A model generated the notes under the pieces. The model had not been told where the DNA came from. It was given only the letters and a program-made list of their open reading frames with translations, and ran no database searches. This document shows, one piece after another, positions 1 to 11,400 of a stretch of DNA of 64,000 nucleotides. The DNA comes from Liolophura sinensis (Eukaryota; Mollusca; Polyplacophora; Chitonida; Chitonidae). The translations under genes were made by a program, and so were the position numbers. Where the stretch lies: positions 42,589,116 to 42,653,115 of the forward strand of contig NC_088301.1 of assembly GCF_032854445.1 (NCBI RefSeq), written 5' to 3'. Within the stretch, counting starts at the first letter, position 1, and every line of letters starts with the position of its first letter.

Positions 1-216
1 CATTCTAATTATTGCTTGCCTCTTCCACCATAAATCATATAAGTGGTATTCTTAGGAATGGGTGAGACTAATAGAAATAGAAGGAAATGTTTTTAAAAAC
101 ATATCTTTCCACTTCCTGTTTTCAACAATGTATCTACTTTTATTTGTGATTGCGAGTATTGTAGAGTATTTGTTGTGTGCTATAGCAAAGGTTTTTTATA
201 TTTTTCCATTTTCAAG

Positions 217-285
217 AATAAGTCAGCTGGGTGTAACAGATGAAACAGAGATAGACTGGCTAGAATTGGCTAAGAATTGGTCAAG
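217..285 (+). CDS. DMTF1: DMTF1-like exon, Myb repeat part 1
   Basis: The acceptor TTTTCAAG follows a T-rich tract. The exon encodes ISQLGVTDETEIDWLELAKNWS, where W-L-L-A-W are the spaced hydrophobic positions of a SANT helix. The donor AG|GTAACT leaves two bases that complete a Ser codon with the next exon. The exact 5' boundary (217 or 227) is uncertain. Confidence 0.72.
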
Positions 286-3200
286 GTAACTACAAGCACA
301 AAATTCCAAATAATTTATTGTACAGATTGAACTTTACACAATGTGTTTTAATTATAGGTTTTCAAATTTATTGTTACTTTTTTTTTTAAGTTTGAATGCT
401 TCATTTTTGAAGTATATGTATAAACTATATCTCAAAACTTTGAAAACTTTAACTGTTGAAGTACTATATATTCTGTGATTGCTCTCAAGGAAATCACTTT
501 TGCATATTAATTTTGATAGCATTAAAGGTAAACATACGAGTGAAAATACTATGTTTTTTTTTTTGGCTATTTTAGTGTTCGCTCCCCACAGTGGTTGAGA
601 GGGAAATGGTGGTCATTAAAACGGCATGTTCAGGATTACCAAATGTTGCCTTTCCGTGGTGGGTACATCATTAGCATACACCGTCGAAATGTTACAAACG
701 AATTCTTTACCCGGTAAAATACATCTTTGTCTTGCTACAACTCGTGGATTGTAAGCTGTGGATGCCCTCGTCGGCAGCATTCATGATGCCTCCATCTAGC
801 CATTGACCATTGAGGTGGTGTGATTCGAATCCAGCTCAGACTCAGGTGCAACTTTAAGTCAGTGGTTTTCTCTTGGATCTACCCAGTGTTCTCCACTGAC
901 AAAATGTGCTGCTGTCATATATATGTACATATACGTGAAATATTCCCCAATGAAACCACAATAAAGTGAATTAAATAAATAACAAATTGACCTTTGCATA
1001 GTGGGAAAGGCCTCTTGAATAGAATGAATTAACATATAAGTAAATTAAGTATTAAAAGACAAAAGATACATGTTCTTCATGTTTGAAAATGTGGTGAGAT
1101 TTCATATCATATTACTTGCCAGTGGCCGAAGTGCCTATGTCTAAAGCATATAAAGTTCAGTGCAAAATGTCAACCTCTGGTGTAACATTTTTTGGTTTTG
1201 TTTCCATTTGCAGAAGTTGTAGAGTGTCTGAGAACAATGCATTTAGCTGTGAGATTAAAATCGTCCAATGGTTTGAACATGAGAGTTGCTCGGGTGGAGG
1301 CCCCAGTACCTCGTTTGAACCTTCCCGCAGAGATGTCCACTCGATTACCACAAGGTGAGGGCCACGCTTGTCATCTCCCTGCTCAGTACCGTCTAGAAAT
1401 TGATTCATTGGTCTTTATAGTAATATGTTATATATAAATACCTTTCAACATTCCACAGATATTTGTGTGTCTGCCTCACCAAACAGCGGATCAGTGTTGT
1501 CCTCTGAGGGAACGTCAGAAGGTGACTCGTTGCATGCTTATGAGGTGCTGCACCAGTTAACTCCAACGAGTTCAGGAACATTCCTCATCACTCAGCCCAA
1601 CAACAACCCAGCCATCTCCTTGACTGGCAACACCATGACTACAGACCATATCATAGTGCACACCTTACCTGTTAACAACCAGGTGAGCCAGAAAACCGTG
1701 GATGAAACAGGCCCCCTCATATTTGTTCTGTTGTATCACAATAATATACTTGAGTATTTTTCCTACGCCTCTGCCAAAAGCGGGGTGTATTATGTTATAG
1801 CAATTTTATCCCTCTGTCCATCCATCTGTATTCAACATAGAGTTGTAATTTTTGGTGGATACATAGATACACAGATGACGATGTGTCGCGACTCACAATT
1901 GTCCATTTTCACGGTTGTCATGGTAACCTTATAACCATTTTCCTTACATATACTATGTAAATAGATATGATTTAGTGTCATACATACATACACCGATGAC
2001 TATGTGTCACAACTCACATTTGTCCATTTGGGCTGTTGTCATGGCTACCAGATTGCCATTTTCCCTATGTATAATGACATTTATAAATAGATATGATTTT
2101 GTGTCCAGGCTATAACTCCAACTGTTTTCTGGGTGGAGTTTTCACTTTTGGTGGATGCATGCATAAACAGATGATGATTTGTTGCAACTCACCTTTGTCC
2201 ATTTGCACCGTTGCCATGGATGCCAGTTTGCCATTTTACCTATATATACTATGTGAATAGATATGATTTCATGTCCAGGCTACAACTCCAACTGTATTTT
2301 GCATAAAGTTTTCATTTGTGTTGGACACATTTGTCCGCTTGTGGGATTGTCATGGTAACCACATACCTATTATCAACACCCACGAAGATTCCCCTCAAGG
2401 GTTCTACTCACCACAGTGCTGCTGGTATTCTTTTATACATTTCAAACAAATGCATTTAGTGAGGCAAATTGCTTTCACCTGAACTCTTGTTAACATAAGT
2501 TTTCTTTAAAAGTCAGGAGTAGCTATAAAATGTTCTCTTGTTACGTACTATTCCTCCTTTTTATTATACAGCTCCTTAGTCAAATAAATGAAAACATGAT
2601 CAATTGTTCTATGATTTATTTTCATCTGATTGAATAGCATATAAAAGCTATATTTGTTTTTGGGACTGTATACTATGACTAGGTGGGGTGTCATGTTTTG
2701 TGTCTTTGGCATGGCTTTTGGCAGGATACATTGTCATGATACTGTATGACCAGGATAATTAAACCAGAAAGAAATTTTGAGTTCACAGGTGTTTTACCCA
2801 GTTCAATGCTTCAAGCAGTGCTGGTACCCAAATTTGACTCGATTCAAAAGGATACGAGGCTTTGACACTGCTCAGCAGTTATGGATGTTTTTTTTGTTAA
2901 GTTCACACAATTTATTACCAAAAAATGGTGAGAAGAGAAACAAATGATAATGATTGAAATACTTTTTCAAGTTGTAAGCGTAATAATGTTTAGAATGAAT
3001 TTAAACAATATATGTTGTAAACGTACCATACTTCATGTACATGCCCTTTTAATTTCTAAAGGGCAACAACAATGTGGCAGTCCAACTGAACAACCCTCGT
3101 GTCATTATTGACTCTTCAGAAGAGCAGGTTACATCCCTGGACAGTACAAACCTGACAAATGCCATACAACTAGCTGGGAATCTGGTCCAGCAAGGTAAGG

Positions 3201-5676
3201 ATTGGCCTCTTGAATAGGATAATCATAAAAATAAGGCCTTGTCTTAGTGAAAAAAGGAAAAATGTAAATCATCAGTAACATGGGCATGGTCTAAGAGAAA
3301 GCGTAAATCATCAGTAACATGGACAAGGTCCGGGAGAAAACATAACTCATCAGTAATATGGGCATGGTCTAAGGGAAAATGTAAATCATCAGCAATATGG
3401 GCATGGTCCAGGAGAAAACGTAACTCATCAGTAACATGGGCAAGGTCTAAGAGAATATGTAAATCATCAGTAACATGGGCAAGGTCTAAGAGAAAGTGTA
3501 AATCATCAGTAACATGGGCAAGGTCTAAGGGAAAATGGAAATCATCAGTAATATGGGCAAGGTCTAAGAGAAAATGTAAATCATCAGTAACATGGGCAAG
3601 GTCTAAGGGAAAATGGAAATCATCAGTAACATGGGCATGGTCTAAGGGAAAATGGAAATCATCAGTAACATGAGCATGTCTAAGGGAAAACATAAATCAT
3701 CAGTAACCTGGGCATGTCTAAGGGAAAACGTAAATCATCAGTAACCTGGGCATGTCTAAGGGAAAATGTAAGTCATCAGTAACATGGGCATGGAGTTACA
3801 TGTTTGAGAAAGTGTAACCCATCACTATCATAAGGAGTGATGAAAAATGTAAATCATAAGTTTTCTTGTGTGTTGCTATGTATATCTGGCACTGGGATGT
3901 GTACAAGTCATTAAAGTATTGATTTGGTTGAGGGTTAATCACCGTACACAACACTGTTTTACTTATATGACAGCAAAACCAGATTAATCTATTTGTAAGT
4001 TACTAACTTCAGGACGCAATATCGGTGCAAGAATTGTCGCTTTGTAAAATATTCTGTACGTATTCTAGGCGTCACTTGTTGTCTCTCATAGAGACCTTTG
4101 TATATGATACATTTCCATCAGACAGTGAATCCAATTCCTTCCAAGTTAGCCTTGCATCATCAGCTGATATCCAACAGACAGACCTGGAAGACACAGACCT
4201 TCAGCTCAATCACCAAGGGGAGATAATACACGTTGCCTTAAATGAGACTCAGGTAAGCCTAACTATTGTCCATGGGTGTGTGATAAAGATATGGATATGT
4301 GGAAGCGTGAAATTCATTACCACTTGAAATTTAAAGGCTGTTAGAGTACAAAATGTTTGATGTAATAATTAAAAATAACACCTTGACTTTTTCACCAAGC
4401 CATTCGTTCATGGCCAATTAAATTCTTACTGAAAGATTATCTTGTGAACTGAACACTGATCTCTACAGCAAATTCACCTCTTGCCTTTTTCAGTATTAAA
4501 ATGTGCCCATGTGTATGCCTGTTTCCGTGAGCTTCTTGCTTAGTCTTCATTCTTAAATATTACAGATCTGGAAGACACCCAATGGAGCTAAGCTCGACGA
4601 ATTGTGCCTTACTAACATCTGACTGCTTTCTTGCTGTCTCATATTTTGACAATACTAACTAGTTTTGGTTTGTTCCAGGGTGAGCTTGGACAGTCAGCAT
4701 TAGGTGATATAGAAAACACTCCAGCAGTTACGTCAGACTTAGTGCTGGTCAGTTCCGCCTCCCCACAGTATGTACAGGCCGGAGGCACAGAGGGAAGGTT
4801 GCTCTCCAGTCTTGCAGGTGAGGTACTTCTTACGTGGACATGATCTGGCTTAATAGCAAGGGAAATATGGGAGTCCATAGCTTCCACTTGGGCTTTTTGG
4901 GGATACTTGTACGTCCTTGAATTTTCTTAATTTTTCAGTTGTACATGTAAATATTAAGTTAGTAGTATCCTTTAATCTCTGCACATGAAGGTTTGTACGT
5001 GAGCTAAATGCTCGTCATAAGCCTTGAGAGACGAGATATTACATCCTTGAATGCCCTTGAAAAACGTCTTACATTTTTTTGATGGGGGTACATGTAGACC
5101 TTGAATGCACTTGAAGAACGTCTTACATTACGTCTTACATTTTTTGAAGGGGGTACATGTACACCTTGAATGCCCTAGAGAAATGTCTTACATTTTTTTG
5201 AAGGGGGCACATGTACACCTTATCGTTGTTCTCATCAGCCCACTGTTTGGGATTAAGAACCCCACTTGAAAGCAAGTGAAGCGGTTTGTCAGGTACCTTA
5301 CGAAGGTCTATGGTTTACTCTGGGATTTCCATCACCAATAACCTGACCTGGAGGATTGTAAATGTGACGATGTCCATAGATACCACTCTACAGCCAATCC
5401 TCTATCATAACGAAGACTCACCGCTTGCAGACTTGTACCCAGATATCATTATTAGAGAACTATAAGACTGAATTGTTTTTGGCAGTCTTGGATGTTTTGA
5501 ATTTTGCATTTACACATGTTCTTGGCTAAACATCTTCCAGTTACATGAATTTTCCCCTTGTATTTGTAGACCCAATGCTGACCTCCCAAAGTGTGGACTT
5601 GATATGCACCACGTCGGATATGGATGGGGAAAAATCTCAGGTCACAGAATCTGACATGCCTCCAATAGAGACGTAG
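217..5676 (+). CDS. DMTF1: DMTF1-like Myb transcription factor, 3' eight coding exons (gene begins left of window)
   Basis: Exons 217-285, 576-658, 1214-1354, 1459-1682, 3062-3194, 4122-4252, 4679-4817 and 5570-5676 join in one frame through GT-AG introns and encode 341 residues plus a TAG stop. The first two exons encode the end of a Myb/SANT-type DNA-binding repeat with the signature VRSPQWLRGKWWSLKR. The remaining exons encode a Ser/Thr/Gln-rich acidic tail without Zn fingers. Short islands recalled from vertebrate DMTF1 recur in the right order: RVARVE, IIVHTLP, NPRVII, SPQYVQA and DPMLTSQ. DMTF1 is a nuclear, cyclin-D-binding, DNA-binding factor that in mammals activates the ARF locus; the cyclin-D link in this animal is inference. 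The N-terminus and the other Myb repeats lie outside the window. Introns are short to medium (98 bp to 1.4 kb), CpG-poor and contain minisatellites. Confidence 0.86.
576..658 (+). CDS. DMTF1: DMTF1-like exon, Myb repeat recognition helix
   Basis: The acceptor TATTTTAG comes just before SVRSPQWLRGKWWSLKR and HVQDYQMLPFR. The motif RSPQWLR-x-KWW is the third-helix signature I associate with the last Myb-like repeat of DMTF1. The donor GTGGGT at 659 is weak but is the only one that keeps phase 1 with the exon at 1214. Confidence 0.8.
740..978 (+). repeat. Degenerate tRNA-derived SINE, sense copy
   Basis: A B-box-like GTGATTCGAATCCAGCTCA is followed by a body and a 3' end GTGAAATATTCCCCAATG...TTAAATAAATAA. 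This matches the tail of the better-preserved antisense copies at 11064 and 23537. It lies in a DMTF1 intron. Confidence 0.6.
1214..1354 (+). CDS. DMTF1: DMTF1-like exon, end of Myb region and start of tail
   Basis: The acceptor is TTTGCAG and the donor is AAG|GTGAGG. The exon reads EVVECLRTMHLAVRLKSSNG, then NMRVARVEAPVPRLNLPAE. The island RVARVE matches a conserved stretch downstream of the Myb repeats in DMTF1 proteins. Both phases are 1. Confidence 0.85.
1459..1682 (+). CDS. DMTF1: DMTF1-like exon, Ser/Thr-rich tail
   Basis: The acceptor is TTCCACAG and the donor is CAG|GTGAGC. The exon encodes a Ser/Thr/Asn-rich segment that ends in DHIIVHTLPVNNQ. The IIVH-L block and a preceding proline/threonine-rich segment occur in the same order in vertebrate DMTF1. 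Confidence 0.85.
1795..2360 (+). repeat. Degenerate tandem repeat, about 170 bp unit (about 3 copies)
   Basis: Phrases recur in fixed order: TTGTCCATTT, GTTGTCATGG, CCATTTTCC and AATAGATATGATTT. The last is at about 1960, 2086 and 2256; the middle copy is shortened to about 126 bp. Intronic in the DMTF1-like gene, no coding capacity. Confidence 0.7.
3062..3194 (+). CDS. DMTF1: DMTF1-like exon, tail with NPRVII island
   Basis: The acceptor TTCTAAAG|GG and donor AAG|GTAAGG bracket 44 codons beginning GNNNVAVQLNNPRVII and ending NLVQQ. The block VQ-x4-PRVII is a recognisable DMTF1 island. The 39-bp minisatellite begins about 60 bases after the donor. Confidence 0.82.
3250..3800 (+). repeat. Minisatellite, 39 bp unit, about 14 copies
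   Basis: The unit contains ATCATCAGTAACATGGGC followed by AAGGTCTAAGRGAAAATG. Because 39 is a multiple of three, the minus strand stays open as a 13-residue repeat (LDLAHVTDDLHFL), which I regard as an artefact of the array. Located in the intron between the exons at 3062 and 4122. Confidence 0.9.
4122..4252 (+). CDS. DMTF1: DMTF1-like exon, acidic tail segment
   Basis: The acceptor TTCCATCAG opens in phase with the preceding exon, and the donor CAG|GTAAGC closes in phase 0. The segment is acidic and Gln-rich (DLEDTDLQLNHQGEIIHVA), consistent with an activation-type tail. Confidence 0.8.
4679..4817 (+). CDS. DMTF1: DMTF1-like exon, tail
   Basis: The acceptor TTTGTTCCAG and donor GCAG|GTGAGG flank GELGQSALGDIENTPAV, then SSASPQYVQAGGTEG. 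The island SPQYVQA corresponds in order to a conserved stretch near the DMTF1 C-terminus. Confidence 0.8.
5045..5222 (+). repeat. Three-copy tandem repeat, about 54-65 bp
   Basis: CCTTGAATGC, AACGTCTTACATTTTTT and GGGGGTACATGTA recur in order at about 5045, 5099 and 5164. The second copy has an internal duplication of the CGTCTTACAT block. Last intron of the DMTF1-like gene. Confidence 0.7.
5570..5676 (+). CDS. DMTF1: DMTF1-like terminal coding exon
   Basis: The acceptor is TATTTGTAG. The exon encodes DPMLTSQSVDLICTTSDMDG and an acidic end finishing MPPIET before TAG. The stop lies 31 bases upstream of an AATAAA signal. Confidence 0.84.
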
Positions 5677-5706
5677 ACTCTTAATGTGGAAGGTTCCAGG
5701 CCTTGA

Positions 5707-5712
5707 AATAAA
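5707..5712 (+). promoter_or_regulatory. Candidate polyadenylation signal of the DMTF1-like gene
   Basis: AATAAA sits 31 bases after the TAG stop. A second AATAAA is at 5967-5972. Use of the first would give a very short 3' UTR; the second gives about 300 bases. The sequence alone cannot choose between them. Confidence 0.5.
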
Positions 5713-5976
5713 CGAAGTTTAACAACATCTTTATTATATCAATGATATTTATTATATTATATTTCCGAACAATATTGAACATTTGTGTTTGTGAAGAAAG
5801 AACGTAGAAACATGGTACATTGTACAAGGTTGCATTTTGAATGTATTTATAAGACCTGAATGTTTGGAAAGTCTGAATCTTAAGGAAAAGTCTTAATGTT
5901 TGAAAAAAAAACTGTCTGTACTTGATCATACATGTATATGAATTTGTTTTGTTTTCTCCCGCCAGAAATAAAGAAA

Positions 5977-8318
5977 AATTATGAATACTATAACACAGAA
6001 AGCAGGAGTCACAGATTTGGCGGAATTTCTTCCTTACACCATGAGAACATTGAATTTGATTCAAGTTCAGTGGGGATCACCCACTGCCTTATTTCTGAAA
6101 ATGTTTAGCTATCTAGTGAACCAGTTACTACCAAGGGCTCGATTTGTTTGACGGATGATAACAGACGTTATATCTTTTATGAATGCTGATTGCATAAATT
6201 CGCCAAACTTTACCTGATGTAAAATGGTACTTTTAACATCATATTCGCATGAGAGTGTACTCTTTATTATATTTCCAACATTGATATGGACAGTTAGATT
6301 GATGGCATTGCTGAGATAAAGTATCAAGGGGAAAAACATACCGCTTATGTGTGAAAAGTTACCAAATGCCAGTTACCACAATATTGTATTCCGTGTTTTG
6401 GTTGTCCTACATTTTGCCTGTGGGCAACAACGTTCTCAAATATATTATATTTGGTTATATTAAGTTTACAAGGGATGAGTGGAAAGCCATCACACATCAG
6501 CTGTGTATTTGGCTTTTATTGGACTACTAACATCTCGACTGTTAGGTTAAGGGTTGGCGGAAATTGGAGTAAATTTGTCAGGTTATTGACAAACATCCGC
6601 ACCGGAAGATTTCACATTTTAAGTGTCGGCCATACGAACAATATGTGCAATGGATATAGGTATGTACTGTGGGTTTTATTTTATTCTTTACGTAATTCTG
6701 CCTATGTCATGCTACTAGGGAGCGTGTAATTCTATACTATTTAGAACATGGTAAAACTCCGGTAAATTGGCAGGAGGTCGGAATTCATCGGTTATTGAGG
6801 AACGTGTCAACAATTACCACACTGTCGTCGTTGCTCTGATTTAACTAAGGACTAACAGCTTGTTGAACTCTTCAGATTTCTAATATTAAATAGAAAGAGC
6901 GGAAATTTCAGATTCTTATAGGCGACTAAAACGAGCGCATGGTGGGTAAAAACCATTCACTGATATTTCCAACACAAATCTTATCATGGACCATGTTCTT
7001 AGAAATAATGACTGGATTTATAGTAGTAAACTCCATATAAGGAACACAAAGGCGGTATTTTGTAATATTCTGCTTTCAAACATAAAACGTGCATGGTTTT
7101 TGCGATGCAAAACACGATCATTCAGCTACAACTGACCAAGGAGATACTGAAGTGTACGCTAAAATTTAGCAGTTACAGACCTACTACATCGAAAGTTAAA
7201 ATCTCGTTTAAGTTGAAATTACAATGTTCGCCCCATTTTTTTTATTCAAATGGTCGCTTTCGAGGAGATACTTAAATCGCATCGTGTGAATTAAGAACTA
7301 TTGAGCAACCCATGTAGGGGAAGAATCGTCCTTCATGGTTCTCCTTGGAGCAAGCCCATTCACCGTTTTGCGGAATCGCTAAAACATAAGGTTTACACAA
7401 ACGTTTATAGGTCGTCATATATCGTACCTATATAATGAATATACTGCTATATGAAAAACAGATGTACGATCTATCAGGCGTTTATTTTGCGCCGTAGTTT
7501 CATCCACCATCTATTAGCGTGTACACTGACATTTGCTAAATTACTTTCGTGCGAAATCCATGTATGGACAAAAAACCTACATTGAAATTATGTGTTTTTT
7601 AATATAGATACAAATGATATTACATATAACCTGTATACACACATTTTCAAGGATGTGAATTTATTCTAGATGTCACGCCGTATGGTTAATCTTAGCATCA
7701 TTGCTATTCTGAAGGCAAAATGCATCTGCCTACAGCGGAAGTGTATGTGGACATTTTATATTCATACAGAAAAGAGGGCATGGATAAAGACAGCTCTGCA
7801 GAACGTAGAGTATGAAACTTAGACCAAAAATATACAAGATTTACACATACAGCGTAGGCCTATGAGAAGGCGCACCACCAAGATTTGGGGAGGGGAGGGA
7901 GGTTCAGGTTTAACCAACTCAGTAAATGTATTCTCAAAACGGCTTTCCGAAACAAAGCTTAACATGCACCAAAAGCGTTCCGCAAATTCAGAGTGTGCTT
8001 AATTTGACCTCTTAACTTCTTTAACGTTTTACACGATATAGAGAGCCGAGTCACATTCTCATGAACTCTTGGTGGAGGAGAGGTGTATTGAGTCGGGGAT
8101 CTCTATCAGTGTTTTCACAAATTCAGTGTTTTATGGGACTGTCCACATACAATTTTTCAGAAAGGATGAATTATTATTTTGGCGCAAGGCTTAAAATTAG
8201 TGCACGTATATTAATTATACTTCTACAGCGGCTTGAATTGCTACTGCTCAGTTCTGGGTCATGAGTGTGTTAACATTCTGGATATGGTGTACCCAGGTAT
8301 CTTTCCAGGGCGTTCCCA
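5977..8318. other. Convergent intergenic region, no gene seen
   Basis: Lies between the 3' end of the DMTF1-like gene and the stop of the minus-strand secreted-protein gene. Open frames here are short and have no exon-like splice context. CpG is frequent compared with the flanking DMTF1 introns. Its right part should include the 3' UTR of the minus-strand gene; a minus-strand AATAAA is at 7665-7660. Confidence 0.6.
7660..7665 (-). promoter_or_regulatory. Candidate minus-strand polyadenylation signal
   Basis: TTTATT on the plus strand reads AATAAA on the minus strand about 650 bases past the stop of the secreted-protein gene. Chance occurrence is possible in this AT-rich region. Confidence 0.25.
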
Positions 8319-8461
8319 TCATAACACTAAGACAAGTGCGCCACAAAGAAGTGTGACTATCATCGTCTCCATGCCCCTGGATGATGCCCCGTTTTTGGAC
8401 CGTTTCCCGCTACCATTGGCCGTATTCTGGTCATCCTTGTTGTTCTCAGGTGACGTAAATT
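8319..8461 (-). CDS. CCDC3-like secreted protein, exon 4 (stalk and GPI-type tail)
   Basis: The acceptor is CTGCTGTTTAG. Encodes EFTSPENNKDDQNTANGSGK, a basic linker, GASSRG and a terminal hydrophobic stretch before TGA. Small residues followed by a hydrophobic C-terminus with no cytoplasmic tail fit GPI attachment better than a transmembrane anchor. Confidence 0.82.
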
Positions 8462-11400
8462 CTAAACAGCAGAAAAGGCAAAGAAACATATATGAGGTGG
8501 TCATGGTTAAAGGATCCCACGCGTAAAACCTAGGCTTTAATTTAGACCAACATATATTACCCATTAGTAAAGAGAATTAAGCCACACGGTCTACTTCGTC
8601 AGAAACACTTGATATAGAATGGTAGTAAAATACAATAAGATCTGGGGCCAATACCACAAAGCCATGTCTGACAAAATTTGAAATACCATCTGAACGCTTT
8701 TGAAATTAAAATTTTGCCCCTCCCATCAACGTTGTCTTAAAACAAATGTGTCCAAATTTCAACTTTCACTAGCCAAAACTAAACACCGTAGAGAGATTTT
8801 AGAATTCGACACGTCAGAAAGGGCTTTGTGGGATTGGCCCTAGGCTCTTGGATAGCCAACCGTGTCGTGCGGATATAATTGTTTTTCTTAACACAATATT
8901 CGATATTACTTACGAACGTTTCGTGTTCTAACCATGATTTATGGCGTTATACATATTCTTACCTTTCAGGGTATCCGTGGTGATTTCAGGAGGTAGGCTA
9001 GTCTCTCCAGGGGAGTCCTGGTATCTGACACATTTTGGCTGACCCAGTGTCTGGGGACAATCTACTAAAGCTGGATCTGTGCCTGTTGCAATAGGAAAGC
9101 AAACGTTTATTGGCAAATTACTAGTGCGTACATGTATATAGGTGAGCAATCCTACTTTACACCTGTAATACCCCCAGGTAATGGGAAACACACCATGCCA
9201 AAAGTAATTCGGGCCTAAGCTCATGTTGTCTATTGTTCAATTCTACACTTGCATGCGCGCAATGACGATTTGTGAGTAAACGGGTAACCTTACTGGGGTG
9301 TGCAGACATCGTTACTCTGATAGAATGGACATTATTTTATGTAAACTCCACAGCAGATCAGGGGATGCATTCAATAATGATTTTATATGGCGACACTTGC
9401 TTGAACTGCAATGCCATGAAGGCCTACATTCAGAATGCACTATAGGGCAAACACCCGTAACCAACTGCGATACTGATGTATAAGGGTTGTATATACATTC
9501 GACTGAGTAGCCAACTAGTCAACTTCTATCACTTCCAGGAATCGGACCCTGGTCTGAAGTGACAGACATCCGCTTACCTTCTGGGTGCATGGTATTCAAG
9601 TCACACACTCTGGTTATGTTCTGCATGAAAGGGTCGTTTGTGCCGGTGACTTCAACCTCCATATCCGACGGTGTGTAGGTAGGCCCCGCTTTCCTCAGGT
9701 AAACCACATAATTCTTGCCGACCGTCAAAGTGGTAGAAAAACACATCCCAGGGTTGAAACCTGGAGGAATATCAAAAGAGCAAATTAGTCATTAATATTA
9801 CTTCAAGATATTCTGTTTTGGTGATTTTTTTTATGCATTTCATTTTCATGAACAACTGTGGTGCAGTATTCCAGCAAAGGAGGTATATCGAGCATATTGC
9901 CGTTGCCCAGCTAACTGGTTTGTCTTGGGCCCTCTTGGTTGGGGCAGTTTGTATTATTTGACTGTGCTTTATGTTGGATACTTAAAATGTTGTCTGATTG
10001 CTCAGTTTATGTTGGCAGTATACTTTGGTATGATTTTCTGATACTGACTCTGCTTAGAATTATTATTTAACTGATTGGTTGATGCTGCCATTATATTATA
10101 ATAATTATAAAATTTTTTATTTGGTTAGTTTATAACTATAGTAACAGGCAATAAATTATATCGATCCAGAGATATATAGCCTTTGCATCAAAAGTGCATG
10201 TCGACATGCAGGTTCATCTGAAGACATCATTTGTGCAATCACAAAAAGTAAGAAACAAAAGAAATTGAGGTCAACACATACTGGATTCTCCAGGTACTGC
10301 TAGAAATATATTCAAATACAACGGTATGATTGTCGGTAAAACATCTCAAGCTCGCGTTTTTTAAATCATTATCCTAATGTCATTGTCATGGGTAGGACAG
10401 ACACAATCCCTCGGATTGATGGACACAACTACTTTTGTGGCGATATGTACTAAACCGGTTTTACAGGAATGATAGAAGACAACCCGTGATCAAGTAATAC
10501 ATTGAATATAACCATATATAGACATATCTATACACTGTACACTTAATGACTCAAGCACAACTACTGTATAGTCTGGCGTAAACAATATTCTTCTTATGCT
10601 TTATCACGTTATGGTTAAGAAACGCGAAGAAAGTCACACGAACACGTTCAGAATTTTCTCAAAATACTGTAAATACTGATAAACTTATAGATCTATAAGA
10701 ATATAGGGGTATTGCTTAGATTAACTGTAACTAGAAAGGAGCATGTTCAGTGTGCGCAAGCCCAATCAAACCACCAAAAAACACACAACCCATAACTGTA
10801 ACCATAAAGGGTGTATGCGCAAGCCTAATCAAACCACTATAAAACGCTCGACACATAACTATAATCAGAATGGTGCCTATTCAGTCTGCACAAGCCTAAT
10901 CAAACCACTAGAAAACACCCGACACATAACTATAATCAGAATGGTTATAGAAAACACCCGACAGTATGCACAAGCCTAATCAAACCATCAGAAAACGTCC
11001 ACCTTATATCTGTAACCAGAAAGGTGCATATTTAGTCTGCACAAGAGTAATCAAACCACTGGAATTTATTTATTTGATTGTTGTTTTACGCTGTACTCAA
11101 GAATATTTCACTTATACGACGGCGGCCATCATTATGGTGGGTGGAAAGCGTTCAGAGCCCGGGGGAAACCCAGGAACATCCGCAGGTTGCTGTCGGATCT
11201 TCCCACGTACGACCGGAGAGGAAGCCAGCATGAGCTGGACTTAAACTCACAGCGACCGCATTGGTGAGAGACTCCTGGGTCATTACGCTGCGCTAGCGCG
11301 CTAACCAACTGAGCCACGGAGGCCCCCCGAACCACTAGAAAACACCCGTGATCTGATTGATGCATATCCAGTATACTACTCAAGCCTAATCAAAAACGAC

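Noticed and set aside
3244..3693. 149-residue minus-strand open frame with 13-residue repeats
   Set aside because: It is the 39-bp intronic minisatellite read in a frame kept open by the period; no start context, domain or splice sites.
3250..3800. CRISPR-like regular array
   Set aside because: Units are contiguous without unique spacers, and the genome is eukaryotic; the same holds for the 27-, 65-, 71- and 75-bp arrays.
5681..6064. 127-residue minus-strand frame across the DMTF1 3' end
   Set aside because: Overlaps the sense 3' UTR and polyadenylation signals; composition is that of AT-rich UTR.
11064..11327. tRNA gene
   Set aside because: A and B boxes are present but no intact acceptor stem; the sequence continues into a SINE body and A-rich tail, and is repeated elsewhere.
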